Assembly (NCBI GenBank): GCA_017545245.1
Contig: JAFWPB010000022.1
Location: 1-64,000, forward strand
Length of the DNA: 64,000 bases
Source of the DNA: Clostridiales bacterium
GTDB taxonomy: Bacteria > Bacillota > Clostridia > Saccharofermentanales > Saccharofermentanaceae
Direction: 5' to 3'
Part shown: one piece after another, positions 1-9,119 of the stretch
How the letters are laid out: each line of letters starts with the position of its first letter
Position numbering within the stretch: the first letter of the stretch is position 1
Position numbers and translations under genes: made by a program
Notes under the pieces: model-generated
The model's input: only the letters and a program-made list of their open reading frames with translations
What the model was told of the DNA's origin: nothing
Database searches by the model: none

Positions 1-236
1 CCGACTGCTTTTTAAGTCGGAAAACCAATATTCACGAAAAACGACTTACTATTTTGACGCCTCGTAAGTCGGAAATTGGAAAAAGCCACTTTCCGACTGC
101 TTTTTTGACCTGTTTTTCAGTGATTTTAAGTCGGAAAATGAGAATTGCCGATTTCCGACTTACTTTCTCAAAAAAAGAATTGCTAAATGGCGCGATTTGT
201 AAGTCGTTTTCTGTGATTTCGACATTTACGACTTAC
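1..236. repeat. Array of alternating inverted repeats (core CCGACTTAC / GTAAGTCGG)
   Basis: Nine copies of a roughly 9-12 base core alternate strictly in orientation: forward at 1-6, 42-49, 91-98, 153-163 and 229-236; reverse at 14-23, 64-75, 128-137 and 199-206. Neighbouring copies can pair as hairpins 1-20, 42-71, 91-136 and 153-206; the ninth copy has no visible partner, and the array may continue left of the window. Spacers are T-rich and differ in length (7 to 36 bases), so this is not a CRISPR array. The rest of the gap to 415 (237-415) holds no gene I can support, only a weak extended -10 (TGGTATATA, 370-378) before the lipoprotein gene. Function unknown; candidates are a dispersed palindromic element or a structured RNA. 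Confidence 0.7.
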
Positions 237-415
237 CTGCCCTATCATACTGCTCGAAAAGCGCTGGCCCGCAGCTATCCCAATCACTTCGGGCAAATGC
301 CGGATACATGACCAAAATCAGGGACACAATGAAACAGATCAGTTTTGAAACAGTATTTTTTTTTGAATATGGTATATACTATTCGAAAATGGATTTCTAT
401 CAGGGAGGGAATCGT

Positions 416-1183
416 ATGAAGCGGACAATTCGAATCGGTATTGTTTATTGCATACTTACTTCTTTAGTAACTGCTTGTTCAAGTGTGTCTGCGAATGCTT
501 CAAATACTACTCTCATAAATGTCTCAAAGAATCAGGCATCAACAGAGATAGAAGAAAGTGTTTCTTTGTCAGGTAATGATAAAGTAACTCCAGCTGCGTC
601 TGTCGAGAATCCCTCTTCAAGAAATCTGTATTTTTATGTGAGCGCGCTTGCTGATGACGCCAAACTTTATAGCTCTGTTGATGAATTGAGTAATGATGCA
701 GACTTGATCATAACTGGAAAAGTAGTTAATCAAGAGAATTATTTCCATATGGATATGATATATCAATTGGCCTTTGTAAAAGTAGAGTCTGTGCGCAAGG
801 GCGGGATTCAAGTCGGCGATACAATTTTGGTTTCCCAGCGTGGCGGATATGCTACGTATAAAGAGTGGACAGAAGGTACTCATTTTGAACCAAAGGAAGG
901 AGATGGAGATCCAACAGTTGACATGGATCAGATTATTGCTTTCGGATATAACGGGTATTATCCTATAACAATGAGTGATGAAGTACTTCTGTTCTTGAAG
1001 GAAACGGACAATCCTTATGAAAATGAAAAAGGTGATATATATGCACCTTTGAGCGGATACTCTGGAGTGTTTTATCGATCCGGGGATGAATATGTTTTTC
1101 CAAGTGCTTTTCAAGAGAGTACGTGCAGCGCACAAGCATGGAAGGATCATCTGAAAAAGAATGCTTTGCTAAAGAGTAACTAG
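416..1183 (+). CDS. Hypothetical lipoprotein
   Basis: The protein has 255 residues when started at the ATG at 416, which sits behind a good Shine-Dalgarno (GGGAGGGA, 403-410); an open frame extends upstream to 308 but lacks such a site. The N-terminus is a type II signal peptide: basic residues, a hydrophobic stretch, and the lipobox Leu-Val-Thr-Ala-Cys with Cys at 21. A Ser/Asn/Thr-rich linker follows, then a globular part with the stretch IIAFGYNGYYP and no catalytic motif that I recognise. It should be anchored on the outer face of the membrane. The gene is visibly more AT-rich than its neighbours, which could mean recent acquisition. It stands alone, closed by its own terminator. Function not recognised. 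Confidence 0.75.
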   Translation: MKRTIRIGIVYCILTSLVTACSSVSANASNTTLINVSKNQASTEIEESVSLSGNDKVTPAASVENPSSRNLYFYVSALADDAKLYSSVDELSNDADLIITGKVVNQENYFHMDMIYQLAFVKVESVRKGGIQVGDTILVSQRGGYATYKEWTEGTHFEPKEGDGDPTVDMDQIIAFGYNGYYPITMSDEVLLFLKETDNPYENEKGDIYAPLSGYSGVFYRSGDEYVFPSAFQESTCSAQAWKDHLKKNALLKSN

Positions 1184-1222
1184 TAGTTCTGGGGTAGGAA
1201 TATGTGCACTTTGTTGAACATC

Positions 1223-1254
1223 AAGAGATTCGTCATTGACGAATCTCTTTCTTC
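1223..1254 (+). terminator. Rho-independent terminator after the lipoprotein gene
   Basis: A perfect 12-bp stem (AAGAGATTCGTC, 1223-1234, with GACGAATCTCTT, 1238-1249), a 3-base loop and a short pyrimidine/T tail. Confidence 0.8.
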
Positions 1255-1323
1255 ATCTTAAAATACCTATTGGTGTAATTATATTGCATATGTAAATATA
1301 TAATCATAAAGGAGAGATTCATT

Positions 1324-2292
1324 ATGGCATTAGTAACCACTACTGAAATGTTTAAGAAGGCCTATGATGGCGGTTATGCTGTTGGTGCTTTCAACGTAAA
1401 CAACATGGAGATCGTACAGGGTATCACAGAGGCTGCCGGCGAACTGAAGAGCCCGGTTATTCTTCAGGTAAGTAAGGGCGCGAGAGCCTATGCTAATCAC
1501 ACATATCTTGTAAAACTTGTTGAGGCTGCTGTAGCTGAGAATCCGGAGATCCCGATTGCTCTGCACCTTGACCACGGTGATTCTTTTGAACTTTGTAAGT
1601 CCTGCATCGATGGTGGTTTTACTTCCGTTATGATCGATGCTTCCTCCAAGTCTTTTGAGGACAACATCGCTCTCACAAAGCAGGTTGTTGAGTACGCTCA
1701 CGCTCATGGCGTAGTTGTTGAGGCTGAACTTGGTACTCTCGCTGGTATCGAGGATGAAGTAGTTGTTGAGGCTGGTCACGAGTCCTACACACGTCCGGAA
1801 GAAGTGGAAGAGTTCGTATCCAGAACAGGTTGTGACTCCCTGGCTATCGCTATCGGTACTTCCCATGGTGCTTACAAGTTCACAGCTGCTCAGTGCACAA
1901 GAAATGAGGAAGGTATCCTCGTTCCACCGCCGCTCCGTTTCGACGTTCTCGAAGAGTGCATGAAGAAGCTCCCTGGCTTCCCGATCGTACTCCACGGTTC
2001 TTCTTCCGTACCGCAAGAATTCGTTAAGATGGTTAACCAGTATGGCGGTAACATGCCGGATGCAGTTGGTATTCCGGAAGAACAGCTCCGTAAGGCAGCG
2101 ACCCTCGCTGTTTGCAAGATCAACATCGACTCCGATATCCGTCTTGCTATGACAGGTAACATCCGTAAGTACTTCGCAGAGCACCCGGATCACTTCGATC
2201 CTCGTCAATACCTCAAGCCGGCTCGTCAGGCGGTTAAGGATATGGTTGCTCATAAGATCCAGTACGTTCTGGGTTCTGATGGTAAGGCTTGA
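1324..2292 (+). CDS. fba: Class II fructose-1,6-bisphosphate aldolase
   Basis: The 322-residue protein catalyses the reversible cleavage of fructose-1,6-bisphosphate to DHAP and glyceraldehyde-3-phosphate in glycolysis, in the cytosol, with a zinc ion. Class II marks are all visible: HLDHGD (zinc His and catalytic Asp, about residues 81-86), DASS, the EAELGTLAG block, GTSHGAYK (zinc His and DHAP phosphate binding), LHGSSS and KINIDSDIRLA near the C-terminus. Length fits the FbaA-type subfamily. The ATG at 1324 has AGGAGAG 7 bases upstream. Codons are strongly biased (GCT, GTT, ATC, TCC), as expected for a highly expressed gene. It is monocistronic, with terminators on both sides. Very secure call. 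Confidence 0.97.
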   Translation: MALVTTTEMFKKAYDGGYAVGAFNVNNMEIVQGITEAAGELKSPVILQVSKGARAYANHTYLVKLVEAAVAENPEIPIALHLDHGDSFELCKSCIDGGFTSVMIDASSKSFEDNIALTKQVVEYAHAHGVVVEAELGTLAGIEDEVVVEAGHESYTRPEEVEEFVSRTGCDSLAIAIGTSHGAYKFTAAQCTRNEEGILVPPPLRFDVLEECMKKLPGFPIVLHGSSSVPQEFVKMVNQYGGNMPDAVGIPEEQLRKAATLAVCKINIDSDIRLAMTGNIRKYFAEHPDHFDPRQYLKPARQAVKDMVAHKIQYVLGSDGKA

Positions 2293-2319
2293 TCCACACC
2301 TAACTGAACAAATCACAAA

Positions 2320-2352
2320 AGAAGCTGTCCCGAGGGGCAGCTTCTTTTTTTC
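2320..2352 (+). terminator. fba: Rho-independent terminator after fba
   Basis: Stem GAAGCTGtCCC / GGgCAGCTTC followed by a run of eight T residues. Confidence 0.88.
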
Positions 2353-2392
2353 ATCTATGTGACAAAATAGTGATGGAAGTGCTTTTGCAGTG

Positions 2393-2418
2393 TTGTACTA
2401 TATAAAGTATGCTATAAT
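2393..2418 (+). promoter_or_regulatory. Extended -10 promoter of the polysaccharide deacetylase gene
   Basis: TGCTATAAT (2410-2418) is a perfect extended -10. A TTGTAC at 2393-2398 is the nearest -35-like element, but the 14-base spacing is short, so the extended -10 probably carries the promoter. Confidence 0.55.
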
Positions 2419-2461
2419 CAGACTGGAAAATAATGATTTAGGAATCTAGGAGGCTATTTCC

Positions 2462-3511
2462 ATGAGTTACTCACAAATGCCGCGTAATCCGAGTCCGAAT
2501 CCCAAGCGGACGCTGACGAAGCAGTTATATGCTTTGCGGAATACGGCGATGTGCCTTTCTGCCGTGTTTTTGATCCTTTTCTGTACTTTTGTGTTCCTTC
2601 TCGTATCGATCAACAAGGTATCGGCGAAGAACAATACTGCGACTACGACAACTACGAAGGCGGAGACGACTACGACGCCAACTGCACAGGAGGGTGAGGG
2701 AAGTTCTGTTGAACAGACAACGACCACCGAAGCTACTACTGCAGCAACTACAGCCGCGCAGCCTAAGACTACGTATCCGGAAGGAACCAAGCTGATTGCG
2801 TTGACATTTGATGACGGACCGAGCAAGTTTACCCCGGAAGTATTGGATACACTGAAAGCGGAAGGTATTCCGGCTACATTCTTTATGATCGGTCAGTGTG
2901 TCGAAGGAACCGATGCTTCTGTACTTCAGAGAATGCTCGATCAGGGTTGTGAGATCGGAAACCATACATGGAGTCACGCGACATTGACGAAAGTGGATGA
3001 AGAGGGTGCTTACGAGCAATTGAAAAAGTGCGATGATGTGATCATGAGTAAGATCGGTGTGAAGTCGACCGTTATTCGTCCGCCGACGGGTGCCGGAGCG
3101 AAACAGCCAGGGCTTTTTAAATATGCAAGAGAGAATAAGCAGTTTATCGTAAACTGGAACGATTCCAGTTGCCCGAGTGACTGGCAGAAACCGGCAAACG
3201 GAGATGCGGATTATACTGCAAAGTATGTTATCGATAACGCGATCGCCGGTGACTGTGTTCTTCTCCACGACGTGCATGAGTCTACGGTGAAATCCTTGCC
3301 GGCCATGATCAAGGGCTTGAAAGAGAAGGGATTTACTTTTGTAACGGTATCCGAACTTCTTGAGGCACAGACCCAGCTCGGCGTGGAACAGGCAAAAGCC
3401 GCAGGATGGTCTGATACCGAAGCTTTTGCAGGAGAAAATGGCGGCGTGATCGGAGTGCGTTATGTATATAGTTCCAATAAGATCTATATCGAGAAGAAAC
3501 TCTACAGCTAA
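2462..3511 (+). CDS. Membrane-anchored polysaccharide deacetylase (NodB domain)
   Basis: A 349-residue carbohydrate esterase family 4 protein that should remove N-acetyl groups from peptidoglycan or another surface glycan. Order: cytoplasmic Pro/Asn-rich head, one membrane segment (about 29-50), a Thr/Glu-rich extracellular linker (about 58-104), then the NodB domain with TFDDGP (115-120, catalytic Asp and metal Asp), NHTWSH (167-172, metal His pair) and LLHDVH near 276 (motif 5). The usual RPPYG motif reads RPPTG (206-210), with Thr for Tyr. A short C-terminal tail of about 45 residues follows the domain. The ATG at 2462 follows AGGAGG. The gene is alone between its promoter and a convergent terminator. 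Family secure; substrate inferred. Confidence 0.9.
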   Translation: MSYSQMPRNPSPNPKRTLTKQLYALRNTAMCLSAVFLILFCTFVFLLVSINKVSAKNNTATTTTTKAETTTTPTAQEGEGSSVEQTTTTEATTAATTAAQPKTTYPEGTKLIALTFDDGPSKFTPEVLDTLKAEGIPATFFMIGQCVEGTDASVLQRMLDQGCEIGNHTWSHATLTKVDEEGAYEQLKKCDDVIMSKIGVKSTVIRPPTGAGAKQPGLFKYARENKQFIVNWNDSSCPSDWQKPANGDADYTAKYVIDNAIAGDCVLLHDVHESTVKSLPAMIKGLKEKGFTFVTVSELLEAQTQLGVEQAKAAGWSDTEAFAGENGGVIGVRYVYSSNKIYIEKKLYS

Positions 3512-3544
3512 GCAAAAAGACGTGTAATAGTGTTACAAATACAG

Positions 3545-3579
3545 AAAAGACCGATGGTTTGTGCGCCGTCGGTCTTTTT
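3545..3579. terminator. Bidirectional terminator between convergent genes
   Basis: Stem AAAAGACCGA (3545-3554) with TCGGTCTTTT (3569-3578), A-run on one side and T-run on the other, so it can work for both the deacetylase gene (+) and the ABC-F gene (-). Confidence 0.85.
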
Positions 3580-3604
3580 GCTTGCAATTAAATAAGTATG
3601 CCTG

Positions 3605-5536
3605 TCAGGTACCTTCCAGTTCCATGTATTCAGCGTACATGTTTTCCAGTTCTTCGGAGTTTTTTGCGTATTTTTCGTAATCTTCCGGAGAAGTATCCGG
3701 GCCGAAAGAAGACTCAAGGGCTTTCTGTTCGTCTTCAAGTTCAGCGATGCGGTTTTCGAGAAAACGGATGCGCTCTTTACGCTTGGCATTTTCGCGTCGC
3801 TCCTGTGCACGGTTAAGAGACGGTGTGCGCTCTTTTGAAGTTTCGCGTTCCTGCGCTTTCTGCTCTTTTTCTGCGGCACGTGTCTCAGATAAGAGTTTGG
3901 CGCGGGCTTCATCTTCCGATGCAGTGAATGCTTTGAACTTCTTTCTGTACTGTTCGTAACTGTCAAGAAGCTCCACGTGGTCACCAAGGAAACCCAGGAT
4001 GGTGCTCTGGCATTTTTCGATGAAGTAGCGGTCGTGGCTGACAGCAAGGATTGCGCCGTTATATTCGGCAAGCGCATCCTCAAGCACTTCGCGCGACTCG
4101 ATATCCAGATGGTTCGTAGGTTCGTCGAGGAAAAGCAGCTCGGGCTTTTCTTCCAGCAGACAGCATAGATAAAGCCGGGAACGTTCACCACCAGAGAGGA
4201 CAGAGATCTCCTTATATACATCGATATCACGGAATCCAAAACGCGCCAGAAGATTTCTGGCATTTGTCTCGCTCAGGTCGCTTCGTGACATGAGTTCATC
4301 CAGGATCGTGCGGCTCTCATCATCAAAAGGCACGAACTGGCCCATGTAGCCGATCTCGGCGGAGCCTGAAATCAGCACGTCTCCGTCAAAATCATCGACC
4401 TTGCCGAGAAGAAGGGAAAGCATGGTCGTCTTTCCACAGCCATTTGGTCCGACAAGGAACATCTTATCGGAAGCCTTGATTTCAAAAGACACATCATGGA
4501 AAAGCACTTTGCCATCAGGGAATGTTTTCCCGATCTTTCTTGCTTCCAGAAGCCGCTTCTCGGAATCGCCGGTGCGCTCTTCGGGCATCAGTTTAAAACT
4601 CATGCGAAGAGGACCGCCGGAGATCTTCGCACGTTCTTCGGCCAGACGGTCGGAAAGCTTGGCCACGACTTTCTCGCGAGCGTGGTAGCCGGAGATATTT
4701 CTATGGGAGAGCATCGTCTGGGTTACCCCTTCCTGACGATGCAGTTCTTTTTCCAGATTCGCGATCAGCTGGCGCTGGTCATCCAGAAAACGCTGCTTTT
4801 GGTATTTATAGTCGGTATAGTTTCCACGATATGCCGTGATGTGGCCACCTTCGAGTTCGAAGACTTTGGATACGGTATGGTCGATGAAATAACGGTCATG
4901 CGAAATAAGAAGGACCGCGCCGCCGTAGGAACGGATGAAACCTTCCAGCCATTCCATCGCTTCTGTATCGAGATGGTTTGTGGGCTCGTCGAGAAGCAGG
5001 ATATCTGGACGGGAAACGATCAGTCTTGCAAGACAGATACGCATTTTCTCGCCACCCGAAAAGCTGGATACATCACGCGTCCAGTCGATATTGGCAAGAC
5101 CAAGTCCGGCAAGTGCCGCCTTCATTCTCGGTTCGTAGTCATATCCGCCGAGAGATTCAAAGCGGGTCGTCAACTGCTCATATTCACGAAGAAGCGATTG
5201 CGACTGCGCTGCATCGGTCGTGGAAAGCCGGTATTCTGCATCGTGCATCTGGTCCTGTATCTCGGCCAGTTCCTCGGAGATGAGAAGACTTCCGCCAAGT
5301 TCGAGTTCATCCATGTTTTGGGAAAGATATCCGCAGATCGCAGTGCCGTGGTGAAGGACTTCGCCTTCATCCGGTTCCACCTTTCCCTGGATCATCTTGA
5401 ACAGTGTAGTTTTTCCTGTTCCGTTATTACCGATCAGGGCAATCTTATCGCCGCGGTCGACAGAAAAAGACACGCCATCTAAAAGAAGGCGTGAGTGATA
5501 GGTTTTTGAAACCTTATTGATCGATAGTAAAGGCAT
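3605..5536 (-). CDS. ABC-F family ATPase (ribosome-associated type)
   Basis: A 643-residue soluble protein with two ABC domains and no membrane segment, the layout of the ABC-F family, which acts on the ribosomal E site (translation factors or antibiotic protection). Domain 1 has Walker A GNNGTGKTT (36-44), signature FSGGEKMR and Walker B LLLDEPTNHLD; domain 2 has GPNGCGKTT, LSGGERSR and LLFLDEPTNHLD. The interdomain linker is charged and helical; the C-terminal ~85 residues (about 555-643) are a Glu/Lys/Arg-rich coiled coil like that of Uup/YdiF. The ATG at 5536 is preceded by AGGAAGGA. It lies 29 bases behind the zinc-ribbon gene and is probably co-transcribed with it. Subfamily (housekeeping or resistance) cannot be decided by eye. 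Confidence 0.92.
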   Translation of the reverse strand: MPLLSINKVSKTYHSRLLLDGVSFSVDRGDKIALIGNNGTGKTTLFKMIQGKVEPDEGEVLHHGTAICGYLSQNMDELELGGSLLISEELAEIQDQMHDAEYRLSTTDAAQSQSLLREYEQLTTRFESLGGYDYEPRMKAALAGLGLANIDWTRDVSSFSGGEKMRICLARLIVSRPDILLLDEPTNHLDTEAMEWLEGFIRSYGGAVLLISHDRYFIDHTVSKVFELEGGHITAYRGNYTDYKYQKQRFLDDQRQLIANLEKELHRQEGVTQTMLSHRNISGYHAREKVVAKLSDRLAEERAKISGGPLRMSFKLMPEERTGDSEKRLLEARKIGKTFPDGKVLFHDVSFEIKASDKMFLVGPNGCGKTTMLSLLLGKVDDFDGDVLISGSAEIGYMGQFVPFDDESRTILDELMSRSDLSETNARNLLARFGFRDIDVYKEISVLSGGERSRLYLCCLLEEKPELLFLDEPTNHLDIESREVLEDALAEYNGAILAVSHDRYFIEKCQSTILGFLGDHVELLDSYEQYRKKFKAFTASEDEARAKLLSETRAAEKEQKAQERETSKERTPSLNRAQERRENAKRKERIRFLENRIAELEDEQKALESSFGPDTSPEDYEKYAKNSEELENMYAEYMELEGT

Positions 5537-5565
5537 GTATTTTCCTTCCTGAAAAAGAAAGAATT

Positions 5566-5943
5566 TTAGTTATCGAACGGGTTGCCGATGATCTCATGTC
5601 CGCAGTAGATGCAACGGTCGATGATCGAATCCGTGTTCTGAAGCGGAACATGGCAGTTCGGGCACTCTCTGCGCTTCGGAGTTTCTTCACCACTCTCAAT
5701 GGCTGCTTTCCGGGTTTTCTTGTTTGTATCCAGCTCGGAAAGGATGTCGATCAGTTCTTCTTCGGTATGTCCCTCATTTTTCAGAATCGTCCAAAGTCCC
5801 TCTGTGATCATGTTCAGGCGTGCTACCTGACCTTTCAGATGGGCGATTTCCTCGCCGTACTGACGGAAATCCATTGTTGATGCATTACTTACACCAGAAC
5901 CATTGTTGTAGTTGGAGTTAGTAGAGAAAAAACCGCGCGCCAT
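5566..5943 (-). CDS. Small zinc-ribbon protein, function unknown
   Basis: A 125-residue soluble protein. The first ~25 residues are Asn/Ser-rich, residues ~26-80 look helical (possible coiled coil), and the C-terminus has a zinc ribbon with CPNC (94-97) and CIYC (111-114), the second cysteine pair being followed by Gly-His. It heads a likely two-gene unit with the ABC-F ATPase and has an extended -10 on its strand. I do not recognise the family; the coiled-coil plus zinc ribbon suggests a nucleic-acid or protein-binding adaptor, which is inference only. Confidence 0.8.
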   Translation of the reverse strand: MARGFFSTNSNYNNGSGVSNASTMDFRQYGEEIAHLKGQVARLNMITEGLWTILKNEGHTEEELIDILSELDTNKKTRKAAIESGEETPKRRECPNCHVPLQNTDSIIDRCIYCGHEIIGNPFDN

Positions 5944-5976
5944 AAACCACCTCGTAAACCATTCGGAATTTTTCTC

Positions 5977-5985
5977 ATTATATCA
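5977..5985 (-). promoter_or_regulatory. Extended -10 promoter for the zinc-ribbon/ABC-F unit
   Basis: On the minus strand the sequence reads TGATATAAT, a full extended -10, about 34 bases before the start codon. Confidence 0.5.
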
Positions 5986-6013
5986 CAATGTAAAGAAAAT
6001 CTGCTACATATTC

Positions 6014-6042
6014 TTGCACGCTGCCGACTTTGCAAGTAACAT
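6014..6042 (+). promoter_or_regulatory. Possible leuCDB promoter
   Basis: TTGCAC (6014-6019), a 17-base spacer and TAACAT (6037-6042). The -10 is poor. No T-box, leader peptide or attenuator is visible between this site and leuC. Confidence 0.35.
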
Positions 6043-6077
6043 TAAATAGAAGACTTCCCGAAAGGATGGCGACGATT

Positions 6078-7367
6078 ATGGGTATTGGCATGACGATGAC
6101 ACAAAAGATCCTGGCCAAACATGCCGGAAGAGAGATGATCCGAGAAGGTGAGCTGATCGAAGCAAAACTGGACCTTCTTCTCGGAAACGATATTACGACC
6201 CCGCCCGCTATCGACTGCTTCCGGGACAGTGCTTTTGGATCGGTATTCGATAAAGATAAGATCGTATTGGTACCGGATCACTTTGCTCCAAACAAGGATA
6301 TCAAGAGTGCCGAGCAGTGCAGAAAGATGCGCGAATTTGCGCGTGAGCAGAATATCACCCACTACTTTGAACAGGGACAGGCCGGCATGGGTGTCGAGCA
6401 CGTCATTATCCCGGAGAATGGACTTGCCAGACCGGGGGACTGCATCATCGGCGCCGATTCGCATACCTGTACATATGGTGCGCTTGGTGCGTTCAGCACG
6501 GGCGTAGGTTCGACCGATCTTGCCTGTGCGATGGCGACGGGGACGACCTGGTTCCGTGTGCCGGGTGCGATCAAAGTAATACTTACGGGAAACCTGAATC
6601 CATACGTTTCAGGAAAAGACGTCATCTTATCCTTGATCGGAAAGATCGGTGTAGATGGAGCGCTTTACCGCTCGCTCGAGTTCTGTGGCGAAGGTGTCGC
6701 GGAGCTGACCATGGCGGACCGGCTTACGATCTGCAATATGGCGATCGAGTGTGGTGCGAAGAACGGCATCTTCCCGGTCGATGCGACGACGCTGGAATAT
6801 GTGAGAGAACGCGTTCCGGGATATGCGGATCAGCCAGAATGGCTTTTCCCGGACGAAGACGCGGTCTATGAGAGTATCCTGGAGATGGATCTTTCTTCGA
6901 TCCGTCCGGTGGTTTCTTTCCCGCATCTTCCTTCTAATACAAAAGAACTTGGGACGTTCGGTAAGATCCGGATCGATCAGGTCGTGGTGGGTTCTTGTAC
7001 CAACGGCCGTATTGAAGATATGCGAAAAGCAGCGGCGATCCTTAGAGGAAGAAAGGTGGCAGACGGTCTTCGTGCAATCATTCTGCCCGGATCCCAGAAA
7101 GTATATAAACAGGCTCTGGAGGAAGGACTGCTGGCAGTTTTTGTAGATGCCGGTTGTGTCGTATCTGCACCGACCTGCGGACCTTGTCTGGGTGGATATA
7201 TGGGAGTTCTGGCAAAAGGAGAAAAGTGTGTCTCGACAACAAACCGGAACTTCGTAGGACGTATGGGACACAAGGAATCGGAGGTGTATCTGGCCGGCGT
7301 GGAAGTTGCTGCGGCTTCGGCGGTACTGGGATACATCGGAAGTCCGGATGAGCTTTCCGAAGCATAG
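6078..7367 (+). CDS. leuC: 3-isopropylmalate dehydratase, large subunit
   Basis: The 429-residue subunit carries the [4Fe-4S] cluster of isopropylmalate isomerase and, with LeuD, converts 2- to 3-isopropylmalate in leucine synthesis. Aconitase-family signatures are [20 protein letters not shown] (about 304-310, first cluster Cys) and [12 protein letters not shown] (about 364-375, the other two Cys). The size is that of the short LeuC type shared by clostridia and archaea, not the ~465-residue enterobacterial type. I place the start at the ATG at 6078, behind AAAGGA (6061-6066); the frame is open to 6030 without a ribosome site. First gene of leuCDB; leuA is not in the window. Confidence 0.95.
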   Translation: MGIGMTMTQKILAKHAGREMIREGELIEAKLDLLLGNDITTPPAIDCFRDSAFGSVFDKDKIVLVPDHFAPNKDIKSAEQCRKMREFAREQNITHYFEQGQAGMGVEHVIIPENGLARPGDCIIGADSHTCTYGALGAFSTGVGSTDLACAMATGTTWFRVPGAIKVILTGNLNPYVSGKDVILSLIGKIGVDGALYRSLEFCGEGVAELTMADRLTICNMAIECGAKNGIFPVDATTLEYVRERVPGYADQPEWLFPDEDAVYESILEMDLSSIRPVVSFPHLPSNTKELGTFGKIRIDQVVVGSCTNGRIEDMRKAAAILRGRKVADGLRAIILPGSQKVYKQALEEGLLAVFVDAGCVVSAPTCGPCLGGYMGVLAKGEKCVSTTNRNFVGRMGHKESEVYLAGVEVAAASAVLGYIGSPDELSEA

Positions 7368-7428
7368 TTTTTTGGATTGCAGTCAAAGGGCGGAACATAG
7401 CGCTGAAACAGGCGGAAGGGATCAGAAA

Positions 7429-7923
7429 ATGAAAATAACGGGAAGAGCGATCAAGTATGGAGCAAATGTAGATACGGACGTGATCATTCCGGCCAGATAC
7501 CTGAATACATCGGATAAGAATGAACTGGCCAAGCATTGCATGGAGGATCTGGATCCGGATTTCGTGAACCGGGTAAAGCCGGGCGACATCATTGTGGCCG
7601 GACCGAATTTCGGCTGTGGTTCATCCCGTGAGCATGCTCCGGTTGCCATCAAAGCAAGCGGGATCGCCTGCGTGATCGCGCCATCTTTCGCAAGGATCTT
7701 CTATCGTAACAGCATCAATACGGGACTGGCGATTTTAGAATGTGAAGAAGCGTATAAAGATATCTGTGACGGCGATGAGCTGGAGATCGATTTTTCCTCC
7801 GGAATCATCACGGATCATACAGCCCATGTCGTTTTCCGGGCCAATGCTTTTCCGGAGTTTATCGCGGAGATCATTGAAGCAGACGGGCTGGTGGAGTATA
7901 CCAGGAAAAAACTAGGAAAATAA
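7429..7923 (+). CDS. leuD: 3-isopropylmalate dehydratase, small subunit
   Basis: A 164-residue swivel-domain subunit that pairs with LeuC. The family block [18 protein letters not shown] is intact at about residues 53-70, as is the N-terminal [16 protein letters not shown] stretch. The ATG at 7429 follows GGAAGGG; an upstream extension of the frame to 7306 overlaps leuC in another frame and is not used. There are 61 bases after leuC and 14 before leuB, so one transcript is likely. The short LeuD length matches the short LeuC type of this operon. Confidence 0.95.
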   Translation: MKITGRAIKYGANVDTDVIIPARYLNTSDKNELAKHCMEDLDPDFVNRVKPGDIIVAGPNFGCGSSREHAPVAIKASGIACVIAPSFARIFYRNSINTGLAILECEEAYKDICDGDELEIDFSSGIITDHTAHVVFRANAFPEFIAEIIEADGLVEYTRKKLGK

Positions 7924-7937
7924 AGAGGGTGAATGCG

Positions 7938-9050
7938 ATGACCAAGTTCAATATATGTGTCATTCCCGGAGACGGGATCGGACCGGAAGTGACGAAGAGT
8001 GCTTGTGAAGTATTGGAAGCAGTAGGAAAGAAAAGCGGACACGAGTTTGTTTTTCAGGATGTCATCGCGGGTGGCTGTGCCATCGATCAGTGTGATGATC
8101 CGCTTCCTTCGGAAACCCTGGAAGCGGCGAAGAACAGCGATGCGGTCCTGCTCGGCGCCGTGGGCGGTCCGAAGTGGGACAATCTTCCGGGCAAGAAGCG
8201 TCCGGAGGCGGCGCTCCTTGGTCTTCGAAAAGGACTCGGGCTGTTTGCCAATCTCCGGTTGGCAGTGCTTTTCCCGGAGCTTCGGTCAGCCAGCCCGCTT
8301 CGTGAAGATATCGTAAAAGACGGTGTCGATATCATGATCGTAAGAGAACTTACCGGCGGTATCTATTTCGGAGAGAGAGGAACCGCGCCTTCTGACGGAG
8401 TACTGGAAGACGGGACGCCGAAGGGCATGGAAGCGTACGATGTGGAGCGTTACAGCGAAGCGGAGATCGAGCGTATCCTGAAGGTCGGATTCACGATCGC
8501 CATGCAGAGAAAAAAGCGCCTGATCGTGGTTGATAAGGCGAATATCCTGGAGACCTCACGGCTTTGGAGAAAGGTGACGGAGAAGATCGCGCCGTCTTTC
8601 CCGGAGGTCGCCTATGAATTCATGTATGTGGACAATGCATCGATGCAGCTTCTGAGACAGGCAGCGCAGATGGATGTGATCGTGACGAGCAATATGTTTG
8701 GAGATATTCTTTCCGATGAGGCGGGTATGATCACCGGGTCGATCGGAATGCTTCCGTCTGCTTCCCTGGGTGAACCGGGAAAGCCGGGCATGTACGAGCC
8801 GGTACATGGATCTGCACCGGATATCGCCGGAAAAGGAATTGCCAATCCTCTGGCGACGATCCTTTCTGCGGCTATGCTTCTTCGTTCTTCACTGGGGCTT
8901 TCCGATGAAGCGGCGAAAGTGGAACAGGCCGTGCGTGCAGTTCTTGCGGGCGGATATCGTACAGTCGACATTTCACTTTCCAAAGACGATACGATCCTGG
9001 GAACGAAAGAAATGACAGACAAAGTGATCGAGGCGTATCTGGATCTCTGA
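7938..9050 (+). CDS. leuB: 3-isopropylmalate dehydrogenase
   Basis: A 370-residue NAD-dependent enzyme that oxidises and decarboxylates 3-isopropylmalate to 2-oxoisocaproate. Bacterial LeuB marks: VIPGDGIGPEV at the N-terminus, LGAVGGPKWD (about 72-81), RELTGGIYFGERG, the catalytic Lys in VVDKANIL, and the NAD-binding EPVHGSAPDIAGKGIANP near 276-293. The start is the ATG at 7938, eight bases after AGAGGG; a GTG at 7929 lies within that site. LeuB normally ends the pathway segment; here it ends the operon. The substrate could in principle be another 3-alkylmalate, but the motifs are those of LeuB. Confidence 0.96.
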   Translation: MTKFNICVIPGDGIGPEVTKSACEVLEAVGKKSGHEFVFQDVIAGGCAIDQCDDPLPSETLEAAKNSDAVLLGAVGGPKWDNLPGKKRPEAALLGLRKGLGLFANLRLAVLFPELRSASPLREDIVKDGVDIMIVRELTGGIYFGERGTAPSDGVLEDGTPKGMEAYDVERYSEAEIERILKVGFTIAMQRKKRLIVVDKANILETSRLWRKVTEKIAPSFPEVAYEFMYVDNASMQLLRQAAQMDVIVTSNMFGDILSDEAGMITGSIGMLPSASLGEPGKPGMYEPVHGSAPDIAGKGIANPLATILSAAMLLRSSLGLSDEAAKVEQAVRAVLAGGYRTVDISLSKDDTILGTKEMTDKVIEAYLDL

Positions 9051-9119
9051 TAAATGTTAACGGAATAGCCATCTTTCCCGTTTATACTGGAAGAAATCAT
9101 TGACGATGAGGAGTGCTTC

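Noticed and set aside
1-236. CRISPR array
   Set aside because: Repeats alternate in orientation, are only ~10 bases long and spacers vary from 7 to 36 bases; no cas gene is near.
54-311. An 85-codon open frame across the repeat array
   Set aside because: It has no ribosome site, its sequence is dictated by the repeated cores, and no protein-like pattern is seen.
5944-6077. T-box or leucine attenuator before leuC
   Set aside because: No T-box core, no leader peptide with Leu codons and no terminator hairpin could be found.
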